Origin: Euwallacea fornicatus
Lineage: Eukaryota > Arthropoda > Insecta > Coleoptera > Curculionidae
Length of the DNA stretch: 64,000 nucleotides
Assembly (NCBI RefSeq): GCF_040115645.1
Contig: NC_089544.1
Span: 496,001-560,000 of the forward strand
Reading direction: 5' to 3'
Shown: in pieces, positions 35,321 to 47,472 of the stretch
Numbering within the stretch: position 1 is the stretch's first letter
Layout: every line of letters begins with the position of its first letter
Notes under the pieces: model-generated
Told to the model about the DNA's origin: nothing
Database searches by the model: none
The model's input: only the letters and a program-made list of their open reading frames with translations
Position numbers and translations under genes: made by a program

Positions 35321-37386
35321 TGCACTAACCTAAAAATGCGCAATAGATGGGCGGATTAGAAGGAAATGCTCCACTTCCCGTTTCGCGATTCGCGAGGACT
35401 GCAAACGAGCAATCAGTGAAACAAAAGTGGTGTAATACCCTCCGTAGGGTTTTTTATTCGAAATGTAAAAATGGCCTTCGAGCCCTGAAAGCCCCGTTCG
35501 ATACGTCGGGAAGTGACTGCCCCTGCACAAAAACCTAAAAATCGTAACAATCTAGAAGGGTATTGACTGGCATTTAATTTCCCGGAAGAATGAGTTTATT
35601 GCGAGTTTCGCTCTTTGAACCGTAATTTCAGTTTCGATAGAATTCTGTTTTCAACGTTCGATTTGTTAAAGAAATTTCGGTTAAACACCAATCCTCCACG
35701 AATTCATATTTCTCTCACGGGACAACAATAGTTATAAGGAGAGACGTAAAAAGGAAGACTCGGTATAGAATTATTACTTTCGGCGCTCGGGCGCCAGTAA
35801 GTTCCCATTTATTACGGGAGGTGAAGTGGCAAGCAAACCGGTAAGTGCACGTGGGTGAGTCTGACCATTAATGTCATTTTCATTTGACGAATCTGACTGT
35901 CAGCGGCGGGCGAGTCATTAAAGCAGGGGGAGCGGGGAGTTTAGAAATATTAATTAAATTAATGATGAGAAAATGATTAAAACGTAAAGGGGTAGGGAAT
36001 GGGAAGTAATTAAAGCGGAGTTAATGAAAATGAAAACTTTTTAAATTTTTTCATTCTTTTTGAAACTCTACGGATATTTCTTGCAGCGCTCCATACTCCG
36101 CTTCCCAAACCTTTTCCCGGGCATTGTTTTTTTTCGCGTCGTGCACTTTCTAGAGCAGTAACATTTTTCCTGGGCCCGCCCGAGTCGTACGTCGATGAAG
36201 TCGCGAAGCCGTTGATAGTCATATTAACGTGAAATATACCTTCAATTTTGTTCGTCCAAACAGGCGTAGACTTTGATTGGGGCCTGAAAGGACGTCAATG
36301 AAATTACGCGAAATTACAAATATAACTTAAATCTCGCTGCCGAAGGGAGAGTAATTTTACAAGTAGGATGGAAAACTGTACGTGACTGTTGTGCAAATGC
36401 GGGAAGAAAATGGAACTCAATACTCTAGGGAAGTGGAGATTACACAAATTACTTCGGGCTCATGAAAATTAATGAGAAATAATTATTATGTTAAAAGGTG
36501 GTCGATTTTATCATTTTGATGTTCCCCCTAGCTAACGAAACGCGAACTAATTCGCAAAAACTTAGTTTTGTTGGTTAATTAAGGGCAGATAAGAAAACGG
36601 TAACGTCAGGTGGTTTGGACGTCGAACCGTTCCTGGTCCTTTCCCGTGGAGACCCTCCTGGCGCACGGAACAATTCAATAAAATCCTCCTAAAGATGACG
36701 GGGACGCGGGAGAGATACGCGGACGAAACATAAATCGCCGTTGGGTAAGCGAACGTCTCCAAAAATTAGAGCTTATCCCGGCTGCACCGCATATGGGTAC
36801 AATTGCAACAGCAACATGACGCGTGAGATTGAGACCATTGAATCACAAGTTGCAAAATGAAACTCGTTTAGTCAGCGGCTCGGAATACGACAACCGTCGC
36901 TTTTCCCGGCGAAACTAGAAAAAGTTTTAAGGCACGGAAAGTTATCGAATGTTTAACGGTCAAATATAAAATCCAGAGTTAAAATGCACGATATTATGAA
37001 CGTCCTACGGGACAGTTTACGCCGGGGAAAAAACTCATACGAGATCCTTATTATCTCAACTAAAATAGCTTCGACTAACTTAATAGAAGTTCAACGGACA
37101 GCAGTTTCCAGTAGCTCTTTGTCTGCGACATCAATTGTTCGGAGGAATGTTCCGTGCAGACTTGCCTCGCCGAATCTTTTGCTTTGCATCGAGGTAATTT
37201 CGTACACTACTGATGTGTGTTTGGGATTTCGATTGTTATAGGAATTCAGACGTATTTTGTTAACGTTTGCATTGGAAAGCTTCACTCCAGGAGGATTTCT
37301 ATTAGAGGTTAATATCCATCCAGGAGATTTGAATAGAAAATTCAGATTGTATGCTTAGCGAGGATCGATAACACCTGTACTGCATA
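35321..37386. other. Intergenic DNA, no gene recognised
   Basis: Open frames at 36010-36222, 36562-36762 and 36984-37285 have no recognised family. No repeats noticed beyond short A/T runs. Confidence 0.4.
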
Positions 37387-37498
37387 CAGGGTGGTTCGCA
37401 ACGCGACCGACACGGAAGAGGTGTGCGCGCGGGGGGCCCGAAAACACGACGATTTTTTTTCCTGATGCCAGCGGCGGCTGATATGTCGGTTTCCGAAG

Positions 37499-37529
<31 letters not shown>

Positions 37530-38202
37530 TGGAAAAATTCTCCATTTCTGGAAAGGCTTAACCTGGAATCGCCACGTTCGGGAAACATTTTTGCTTTATT
37601 GACGCCTTTATCTGCCGAAAACTTGAAGTGGCTGAAAACTTAGTAAGGGGCGGTTCGGGGACGGGCCGCCCTTAAAATTACATGAACTTTTCGAAACCTT
37701 TGTTAAAGAAAAATCCTTCGTAACGTTTTTATGAAGTGTTTATTAAGGCGCCTATGCACGTGCAGTCGGGCGGCCGTCCGTGATCGGATTGATAGGTACG
37801 GCCGGCCGCCATCGTCGGCTGACGCACACGAACAGCTTTACCAAGGATTACGTCCTTCAGTTCTATGCCGTTTACCACACAGAACTGTTGCTATTGTAGA
37901 ATTACGCCACAAACGATCGATTCAGAACGGCAGTTTTCGTTCTAAAGAAATGTCGCAAGAAGAGTGTGCAGCTGCGATAATTGCACTACTGGAAGAAAGG
38001 CAAAAAAGGAAAGGACAGAAAATATTCAGGAGGTTAGTTCAGGTTAGTAAATGAAGATTTTTTTCATTTCTTTCGTTCATCTTCGGAAACCGATACCTCA
38101 GCAACTGCAGGCACCAGGAAACGCCTTCGTGTAAAAAATCGACATGTTTTCAGGTCCCTTGCACGCGCCAGTTCTGTGTCGGTTGCGTTGCGCATCACCC
38201 TG
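37387..38202 (+). mobile_element. Terminal-inverted-repeat element with a possible Harbinger-like peptide
   Basis: Left end CAGGGTGGTTCGCAACGCGA then CCGACAC at 37387. Right end, on the minus strand from 38202, CAGGGTGATGCGCAACGCAA then CCGACAC. TA borders both ends (37385-37386, 38203-38204). Inside, a plus-strand frame from 37950 reads MSQEECAAAIIALLEERQKR KGQK and is cut by a GTTAGT donor-like site and a stop. This resembles the acidic-then-basic N-terminus of insect PIF/Harbinger transposases, but no DDE domain or Myb-like protein follows. A TA rather than TWA border fits Harbinger less well. An A24 run lies at 37506-37529. Probably an internally deleted, non-autonomous element; superfamily unsure. 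Confidence 0.7.
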
Positions 38203-38204
38203 TA

Positions 38205-38738
38205 CATCCCACTTCCAGCCCGCCTAAATAATATCAGCTTGTAGGGTGGACATTGGAGGAAAAATTGTTGGTACAACCTTTACTATGCACACAATGGCCA
38301 GTGAAACTATTCATAGATCAGTAGCGCTGTTAAGCAAAATGAAATAACATTACCAGTACCTTATAACATGATTTAATTACCATTGTTCTCGACGGCAACA
38401 CGTAAACAGCTAATCTATAATATACAGTGTGTCCGCGGATGGAGCGCACAAGAGGAAACAAATCTTTATTATTCATTTTACGACAAAAAGCCATTATTCT
38501 TAATAAGTTCTGCTTGTTGAGAAAGTGAGTTTGCAACATAAGCGTTTCGGATTTGATGTATGGGGTGTTAATAAAAAAAAAAAAAAAGAAAAAAACACGA
38601 AAATGCCTCGAAACAGGAGCACCGTTATTTGTTATTTTTAACAAAAACCGAGTGGAACAATGCCGAACTAACAAAAAATCTAAACACCAATTTGGAAGAG
38701 TGAAAATTCGAAAGTATCAAATTAAACTGCATAGTTGA
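38205..38738. other. Transposon-flanking DNA
   Basis: TACAGTGTGTCCGCGGATGG at 38422 looks like another transposon terminus and may be the end of the element carrying the 38739-39480 transposase. A-rich tract at 38573-38597. No host gene. Confidence 0.35.
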
Positions 38739-39480
38739 AAATTATTCAACATTACCGCCTATCACCTCAACCCACTTTTCTGCTAACTTAACCAATTTCC
38801 CGTACACTTTACCAATGACTCATTTAGTTCATCTATTGCTTCCTGCATGCGCCCTTTTAGTACTTCCCTATCACGTGGCAGACCATTCGTACAAACCTTT
38901 TGTTTTAAGGCACCCCGTAGAAAAAAGTCTGACAAAGAAAGGTCAGCCGACCTAGTTGGATAATGGATCGGGCCCAACCTCCCTATCCACCTTACGTCAA
39001 ACTGATTACGTAACCGTTGTCTGACCAAGGCTGTGCAATGAGGGGGACATCCGTCTTGCGCCAAAACATGTTATTATGTACTTCCGGTTCTAAAGTGTTA
39101 AAAAATGACAAAATAAGTGTTCAAATGCGCATGCTGGTTGCAGTTTCCCTCTGTAAAATGTGGACCCATGCTCCGATCCAAAGAAATTCCATACTATACA
39201 TTAGCTTTTTGGCAATATTGACTTCGTTTGTTTATTACATAGTTGGGATTCTCGAAAGCCCAACAACGGCCATTTTAGGGAGATACATGCCCGTTTGTCC
39301 AAAATTTCGATTCATCAGTGAGTAACGGAAATCTGCGAAATTACTGGTTTTCAAGAGAGCTTCCACCTATCCATGAACAAGACTCTAAACGCCTCCCTTC
39401 ATCTTCAGGTCCAAGTGTACGGTTTTGGTTTAAAAGGTTTGATCTTGTCATCCTTAGCAAATTTTTCGTAATTCGCTTTT
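38739..39480 (-). mobile_element. Decayed DDE transposase (DUF4817-associated type), catalytic core
   Basis: Minus-strand remnant covering the catalytic core. LLTDESKFWTNG (near 39310, first Asp) is followed by WAFENPNYV and DRSMGPHFTEGN. MAQDGCPPHCTALVRQRLRN (from 39064, second Asp) is followed by RWIGRLGPIHYP, SADLSLSDFFLRGALKQKV (third Asp) and EAIDELNES, with an EKWVEVIGGNVE-like end near 38739-38770. Pieces are spread over several frames. The order and spacing match the insect DD34D DDE_3 transposases linked to DUF4817 helix-turn-helix domains, of which 19745-20050 is a second member. Inactive. Confidence 0.8.
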
Positions 39481-39636
39481 GCTTAAATCGACTACTTCTG
39501 CACGCTTCCCCAAAGGCAACTTCGAGTTGCCCAAAGCCGACCCCATTGCTACTAATGTAGGTAACGCAATTTTTTTCTTCTCGGGCACTCCATCCGCGGA
39601 CACACTGTACTTTTCACTAAATCATATTGCTTACAG

Positions 39637-41012
39637 CAAGTACTACTGCAACGTGTTTACAAACGTGACACAAAATCAGCCCGCGAAAGTACTCGTACAT
39701 TCGCGTCGGCACACGGAAACAAGTCTGAACCTGCAAGGGAGGCGATCGTATCTACGGATGTTTATTGCGAAATTATACGAGCTGGTAATAGCAAGTGGAT
39801 GTGAGTGTTAGATCAGGAATTAAACCAAAAACTAATTGTTTCAAGACGTGATGGGTCGAAAACGGGGAGAAAGGGCAAATGCTGAAAGAGAAATAATGAT
39901 CGGGTTGCATAAACGAAGTAAATCGCATCCAGAAATGGGGCGAATGGTTAATGGGAGTTTTGCAACTGTTCAAACCGCCGTCGAAAAAGGTTTAAAAATG
40001 AAAACTCCGGTGATAATCGCAAACGAACAGGGCGATTAAAAGAAGTCGGTCAAGTCAAGATCAAGAAAAATGACGGTTAGAGAAGAGAGGAAAATTGCAC
40101 GAGAAGTCCAACACAATCCAAGAATAAGTGCTGCACATTTAGCTGAAAGGGTTGAAGAAACGTTTTCCAGAAAAATGAGCCCCGATGCTGCACGAAGGAT
40201 AATAAAAAGAAAGGCGGATACTGCTCAAGAGTGGCTAGAAAGAAACCGTTTATTAATGAAAAAAAACTAAGTTTACAGTTCGCAAAGCAATAAACAAATA
40301 ACCCACCAAATGTTGGGGATAATGTCTTATTTTGTAACGAAAGCAAAATTAGCATGTTTGGTCTAGATGGTCGACAGCTGGTATGCCGAAAACGAGGAGA
40401 AGCTTTAACTCCCCATAATATGCCAACAACAGTAAAGCTTGGATGTGGGTCGTGCATGGTGTGGGGCTGCACGTCAGCCAATCAGGTGGGAAGCTTAGTG
40501 ATCGTTCCAGGTATCATGGATAAAATGGTTTATTGGAACGTTCGAAAAAAGACAGGCTGAAACGGAGCGCTGAAAGAGTAAACATGCCTCGAATTTATTA
40601 ATTTTACCAAGAAGATGATCCCGAAACACTCGGTGAAGATTGTTCTGGAATGGTTAGTATACATCATACCAAAAGTTGTTAAGACTCGACCCCAATCGCC
40701 GGGTATCCAGCACACAGAAAATTTATGGTATGGACCAAAGGGTTGAACCAAAAAACGTCAAAATAAGTAACAAAAATTACTGTAAAAAAACTTTGCAAGA
40801 AGAACGGTTGAAGAGTGATCCTCCTGTAAGACACGGAACTTGATCGAATCGATTCCTAGGAATTCAACAGCCATCATTGAAGTCAAGGGCCGTGCCACAA
40901 AATATTAGCATCATATATCATATTATTTCTGATTAATTACGTTATATGTGAATACGTTTGCGGTCTAATTTTATGATATATTGGCAAACGTTTTACAGTA
41001 GCACTTGTGAAC
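39637..41012 (+). mobile_element. Tc1-like transposon (copy 5), first catalytic residue lost
   Basis: Plus-strand transposase from ATG 39851 (MGRKRGERANAEREIMIGLH) to the TAG at 40906-40908 (IIEVKGRATKY), about full length with frameshifts. Blocks: KMTVREERKIAREVQHNPRI, FSRKMSPDAARRIIKRK, MFGLDGRQLVCRKRGEAL, GCGSCMVWGCTSANQVG, GIMDKMVYWNV, FYQEDDPET (second Asp) and SPGIQHTENLWYG (Glu). The first motif reads LFCNESK instead of LFSDESK, so the catalytic Asp is Asn. Likely end repeats: CAAGTACTACTGCAACGTG near 39637 and, inverted, CAAGTGCTACTGTAAAACG near 40985-41008. Inactive. Confidence 0.88.
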
Positions 41013-42858
41013 AATGTGATTTAATAAAGAAAATTATTATAGATTAGTTTATACGTATTACCGTTTATGTCAAAATTAATTAAATAATATTACAACATAT
41101 CGTTCATACCGTTATTTAATTTCGTTTAACAACGTTGGAGGTGTACGAATACTTTCGCTGATCGCTGTGCGTTCGCATCATGCACGCTGCGGCAGAGATG
41201 ACGTTGGACGTTTTGACCTCGTCTGGCGTGAAGAATCGAAGCGCAAATCTCCGACATTAACCTTATTCCTTCGTGGTGTCAGAAAATCGTGTTTCGGACG
41301 TCGGAATCTCGCAAACGAAAGAAAATGAAAACAAAGTGTTCCGGAGGTTGAACGATTCGATTAAAACGTAAACCTTATTCGCCGACTCGACCACAACTAA
41401 CAGTTCGCTAATAAATCCCTTCGTTACTAAACACTTTAATATCGCTTCATTTACGCATTCTCGACTGCTCTCTTATACCGCTGAAGACTACGACTAGACG
41501 ATCTCACGACCGTCTTACAAACATGTTAGCACCAACATGAACATGAAAACAGCAGAATATTCGGCATGTATAAAATGAAGTAATAAATCACTCAGTGGAG
41601 CGCCCACGATAAACCCTCTTCCTGCTTGTGTCTTTTACCTGCGGTGGCCATACGCCAACCGTAACGATATGTAAAGTGAAAAATGTGAATTTCAGGACGT
41701 AGCCAAAGATGAATCAATATACCGGGCGTTACATGTAGTTTAATAGAGTCGATTGTCCGTAGTCTGCAAACACAGAAATACTTTCATCATTTAGGTAATT
41801 CATTATTGGATAATCCATGTGTAAAAGCGTTTAACAGCTGGCCCTGGTTTGCCATCGAATATATTATCCAATTCTAATTTGTTTGACTTTGTCGCCGGTG
41901 GTAAAACAGTAATGTGACGTCGTCGTCCGTTGAAATCGGTCGTTCACGGGACATAATCATATTTGGATTTCAGGAAAAAATTCCAAACACGAATTAAGGG
42001 GTTAATAAGGTCCTGACAACGCCAAATCCAACTTCAAATGCACAAATGAGGCCGTCGGCGCAACAGGGGCCTAAGCTGGAAACCCGATTGTCGGGAAAAT
42101 ACGATTCAAAATAACTAAGTTTGGTTCATGACAATTAATCATGTTGAAACTACTTCGAGTGTTGGCCGACCCTCGGATTCCACACGAATAATGATTATTT
42201 TGTACTTTTAAATTGTTGTTAGAGCAAAAAACGTAAATTAGAGCTAGTTTTGGCGGGTTGGGACACATTGAACGCACCAAGGAATGACTCGGGGTCAAAT
42301 CGTTGGCTGCAAAAGTTCGTTAAAGACTTTTTACAAGTTAGCACTATCTGGCATAGCAACAGACACGTTTTGGACAAAATATATTAATCGTTTCCATCAA
42401 ATTCCGTTACCGGAATTGCATCCTGAACAACGTTGGATCATTCTCATTTCTCTGTAGAAACCATGACGGGTTAACTGTACATACTCAAGCAGCTGAAGAC
42501 CCGTCGCTTCCGCTCACTTATTGCACCACCATGAGGGTATAAAATTGGTAAGTTGCTAGTAATCACACTTAGTGAACGTCTTTAAGTCCACGTGACAGAG
42601 GTCACTCTCAGCATCACTAGAATGCTTACAGCGAGTCATTAAAAATATTTTTTTTAAACAGCCGCTGAATTTTCCGCCATTTCACATCTGACTTTTCAGT
42701 CGATATTTTTCCATTGCAAATATTCGATTTCGAATTTTTAGTGAAAATGTATAATTCTTTAGTCACGTTTATAACAACAAAACGGTTTCGTTTTTCGAGC
42801 AGTCGGAATTACTGATATCCAATCTTGTGGTGCGGATACGTTTTGGAAATATTTTTTT
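41013..42858. other. Intergenic DNA, no gene recognised
   Basis: Nearly 1.9 kb without a recognised gene, repeat or transposase motif. CpG content is ordinary. Confidence 0.4.
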
Positions 42859-43361
42859 TCATTTTTGCCAATAACCAAAGCCCCGATCACGCGGTAAACG
42901 CCAGTGCCCACTCAGAAGAGATCTACGGCCTATAACACCTGCCGTGTGATCAGGGCTGAATGCGACGTACCGACACGAAAGCGAAAGCTCGACGTTGCCG
43001 TGTGGCCGCCACACTGATCCGAGAACATGATCAACTTTTTGCATTTTACATAGTTTTTTATTACATGTAAAAGACGCGAGGCCATTTTTTGTGACTCGCG
43101 GGCGGCAATCATTTTCGTTTTAATGTAATTTTTAACGTACACGGTCAGTTGATTAATAAATTCTAAAAAGCGGCTCTTTTTTTCAAATAAACAAATGTCC
43201 GAACGCAAAAATGGCCTGACCAACGTGGGCCGCTTTAGCTTTGGAAATTTTGAACGTATGGCAAATGTAAAAAGGCATAAGCGCTTTTTCCCTCTGGAAA
43301 TGGTAAATGATTTAACGGAAAATGCTATACGTCTTAAAATGCACATTTTTCCGTGACGCAC
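42859..43361 (-). mobile_element. Probable DUF7869-type transposase remnant
   Basis: A 143-codon minus-strand open frame (42930-43361) contains RESQKMASRLLHVIKNYVKC then KLIMFSDQCGGHTATSSF. An overlapping shifted frame continues to SGHWRLPRDRGFGYWQK (42859-43044). This matches the pattern R.S.E.ASCLL..I, LI.FSD.CGGQN.N, SGH.YLP.DRDFG.IEK common in insect transposon proteins carrying a DUF7869-like domain. One frameshift separates the two halves and the N-terminal region is not recognisable. Family assignment is from memory of the motif pattern. Confidence 0.55.
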
Positions 43362-46300
43362 TCACGCATTTATGTAAAAAACATTAAAAAGTGGCTCAGG
43401 CCGCTTTTGCACTGGTGACGTCAAATTGGGCTGTCAAGGTGTGCTAGAAGTAAAGCGCAGCGGCTCGGGGCTTTCATGGCGAACAAATCAAACGTCAAAA
43501 TTCAGCTTACGGCGCTGCAGCGCCCCAAATGCACCTGTTTTCGGTGGTGGCCCTATCAGATTCGAAGGGCCTTACCCTTCTCAACATTAAAGGTGATTCG
43601 CGTCTGTAGTGCATTCACTCCTCCCGGAAATTACTACGACTATTTTGACTAACCGGCCAAGATGGCAGCTGGAAAAATGCTTAATAAACGAGGAGAGCTG
43701 AAAGGAATTTAATTCTCAGTTCGGTCCCGCGTTTTAAGCCGATTTCGTGTTTTTCGCTTTTCGAGTTATTTTCGAAAAATCCGAAAGCTTCGTGAAGGGG
43801 CACTGTAGATGTCCAATTTTAAAAGGTGCTTTTGGTCCGCAACAACGCCGTCCCTTTCTCACCTGTTGGCACTTTTTCCGAAATCGGGACACGTCCACGT
43901 GCCGTAAACGATTGATGTCGTCGGACGCCGACGCCATGCTACGGTTTTGCTACAGCCGTCAACGTCAAAAGGCCTGAACTGGTTCGCCTTCGGCGGCAGC
44001 CCAGCGGCGGTTCGGCGGCAATTTCTCATCCGACCGCATGTATAAATGCGACGATTAAATTTATTGGTTATTGGTATCTTTCAGTGCCAAAATCAATACC
44101 CATTCTGAATTCGACGTCGAGTTGCTAAATCCGGCTTTATTGCGGCAGTTGCATTTCGCTGTACCGCCAACTTAAAACGGTTAGTCAGTGAACTAGGTTA
44201 GCCGGCACGTCAGATATTCGGCAACCCGCGGAACGTGGACGTTTACGTCACGAGGTCAAGATCGCAATTTTCCACATGTCAGAGGGGAGAGCTTACTAAC
44301 TTTTTTAAGTGTTCAAATTCGCGCAATTTTCAATGTATTCGTGCGGATTTGTTGCACGTTGCAATGAAAACTGACGTCCTTGAATAAATTTGCCGAACTA
44401 ACCTGGACTGACCCGAACTAATTCAACCGCCGAACGTATTCGGGGCCATAATTTATCTGCAATTTTGGCGAACAAATCCGCCCTTCGGTCTCGCCCAGGA
44501 TAGGCCTCCAAAATAAATTTGTGAAACCAACTGTGGCCAAGTAAAAAAAATTACATGAAAAATACCCGCCCCGTTGAGATAGATCGAAATTCCGCTTTTT
44601 AACCAGGCAATCTTCAAAATTAATGAACGTCATCCATTTCATGCTCGAGAAGCGGATGAGTGACAGGGCGTTGTTATCGCGAGCTCTGTTGCGAAAATAA
44701 AAAGCTAAAAAGCATTTACATGGCTAGTTTTCGATATGGTTATTTTCGTCACGGATTAGCCGGACGTGCCTAAGACGAACCGGTGCGGGTGCGCGAGGCC
44801 TCGGCCCTAAATGCGATTAGGGAGGAAAAAATCCGAAATGACCAACCACGCCCTCTTTCGGCAGGAACCGCGAAACGTTCCCGTTCTACTCGTTACGTAA
44901 GTTTAAAACTTCGACGCAACTTCAGGGGCTCTTGGACGAACATTTATTTTCCATATCCACGCACCTTTCCACCGGGCGATCATTTATTACTTGATGCGCT
45001 AGACGAAGGTGAAGGATGCGTCCTTCGAGCAACGCCCAACGACGCTCTTTAGTGAACCCGTCGCCCGAACGAATCTGTTTCGAATGTTCGAAATTTCAAA
45101 AAAGAATAATAAATCTTATCGGATTGTAAAGATCGCATCAAATTCATAACATTGATTTTATATAGCGAACTGTAAATCAAAAATAACAACCCGAATAGAT
45201 CGGAATCCAAATCGCTTTTAAATCTAAGTCGTCTCCGAGTAATTTTTCAAGAACTCCCCAGGATACTTCAGCCATAATTTAGTGATGACCTCGTATCCTC
45301 AGAACAATAAAATGATAAATTCTTGTTTTAGCATTTCGGCCGCATATCTTCGAGGACATTTAAAGACAAATTATCGAGAACTTTTAAACGGTGGCAATGA
45401 TAAATTGCTTCGATATCAACGTGGCTTTCCCTTATTTTAGAGGGTTGTAATTTATAATTCGTTTTATGGGCTCTGCCTCGGCAGGCTCCAGATTTTTTTT
45501 CCTTAACGATGAGTTCGCGGGAAATAAAAAAACTTTTCCCGCGACCCCCGTAGAAGGGATAACGCTGTCGAATTTACTGACGTCGCAAAAGTCATTGCCC
45601 CAGGTAGGTCCAAGCTTCGCAGGGACGCACGTCGGATATGTCGCTCTGGATGTACGCGAAGACGATGGGCCAGAACCAGGGGGAAAAGCAAACGAAGCAA
45701 TTTGTAGAAGCGAAAACGACTAAGCGGCCAAACCGAGACCATCGTCCTTATTGGCTAAAAACAGGGGATAGACGTAACTTTCCTAGCCGGGAACGTGGTA
45801 GTAAGGCCCAAAAAAATTCAGCAAGATATTTGAATGTTCGAGTTAGCGTACTTCGCAAAACACATCAAGCGCATCTGTGAACGAAGCCTGGACAGATTAG
45901 GCCAATTACGACGAATAATGTCTTCAATCGGCGGTCCATCCAGCCAGAAAATGCTGTAGAGGGTCGCACAGTCCTCTACGCGACACCGATTTGGTGTTCG
46001 ATAATGAGGAAAAATAAGGGTAACGTAGAGCGTTCAATGGAAAGCACTGCTACTGTCCATGTGTACATACCGTCTTTGCCTCTGGAACGCTTGAAGTACT
46101 CGCGGGAACTCCACCCATCGATCTTTTCTTCGGAGATTGGCGAAGGCTCGGCGACCTTCCGCGACAGGCCGACACAAGAGAGGTGACCCATCCAAGATCG
46201 GCGAGCGCAAGTCCGGAGACCAAGGGCCAGTGCACCAAGAGTCTGATTCTTGACCTGGACTTGGTGCGAAAGCCTGAATTGCCACACCCGGAAGCTTCAG

Positions 46301-46737
46301 GCAATTCACGCACCGCATACGGAAAACCGAACCCGAATGCGGGCGCCGCGGCGCCATAGATCCCGCAGAGCACTGGTTTTTCCAATTCGGACCCGATAGG
46401 AAAGGCTTGACCCGAATGTGGGAACACCGACACCAAAAACACCGGCAGCGGGGATGATGGTGGACAAAACAACTTGAGATCGATGACGCAACGTGATCTG
46501 TGACAACCAAAGAAAAGAGTCGACCAAAAAGAAACAGAAAAACGAGACTTCCCACAGATGAAAGTTGAAAGAAAAACGAATGAAAGAACACCGAATGAGA
46601 TCTCCCCGATTCGGACTTTTCGTCCCCCAGGACCAGTTCAGGTGCCCGCGGGGACGAACAAGAAAACAACTTAAACTTTTTTAGCGACTAAGCCCCATCA
46701 GCGTATTCCGCACTAACCAGCCAATTCACCACGCCGG
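43362..46737. other. Intergenic DNA with unassigned GC-richer open frames
   Basis: Minus 46034-46669 is open for 211 codons and overlaps two other open minus frames. The protein is Ser/Pro/Arg-rich without a recognisable domain, and three parallel open frames suggest composition rather than a gene. Plus 44783-45052 and 45466-45880 are likewise unassigned. Confidence 0.4.
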
Positions 46738-46775
46738 GTGTATTTGGAAGATTTTCCTCGTGGCAAAAAAGTGTC
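46738..46775. repeat. Short repeat shared with 20815-20852
   Basis: See the partner entry: both share ATTTTCCTCGTGRCAAAAAA, preceded by a GGGTGT-containing segment. Confidence 0.6.
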
Positions 46776-47257
46776 AGGTTTCACACGTGTGTATGTTGGC
46801 AAATGTTCCCTTAGGACCGTTTCTCCATAGATTATATTTTACGTTTACGCATTTGAAATTCATCTAGAACTGAAAGGAAAATAGTAGATGCCTCTCGTTG
46901 AAGGGATATCATATTTTCGACCCCTGATGCTCGCCAGCCTCAGGTATGGATTACATCGTCGTTCGAGACATACAATACCGGCCATCGCAAAGTGATTAGA
47001 CCAGTAATTACCTCAAAACCGCTCAGAGACAAAAGAACGGTTTATGGACGGAAGTCATGAGGTTTAGACCGAGGTGCAGGCTGAAGAGTGTACAGAATGC
47101 GTGGTGGCTCAAAAAAGTGCACTGGAACCCAACTTCTCGTACCTCGGCCGATTTTTGCATTCCTCTCGAGATTAGACGAAGATGAAATACAACAAATATT
47201 TGTTGTGCGATTTCAGGAATGTTTTCTTATCAAAATCAGTTTCGTTCAGGAGATAAT

Positions 47258-47472
47258 ATCTCAATATATTACTTCTATCAACCACCCGGCCATTGGAGAA
47301 TAGAACAAATAAAGAGCTGACCTGCCGCAGCTTCAGAGCCCTTGTTTTCGAAAATCAGTCAACAGAAGAAATATATTACCTACGGTGCCGACTTTGATAA
47401 CATCCATCAATAAAACGATCGTATAAATCTTTGGAGATTTGTGGTTTCCTGCCCTAATCACGTTAAAAGTTT
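47258..47472. repeat. Interspersed repeat family R3, copy C
   Basis: Close relative of 11276-11480 (copy B) and more distant relative of 9041-9210 (copy A), all in the same orientation. No coding content. Confidence 0.85.

Noticed and set aside
46034..46669. 211-codon minus-strand open frame as a host gene
   Set aside because: Two other minus frames overlap it and are also open, no domain or splice signals are recognisable, and the amino-acid composition tracks GC content.
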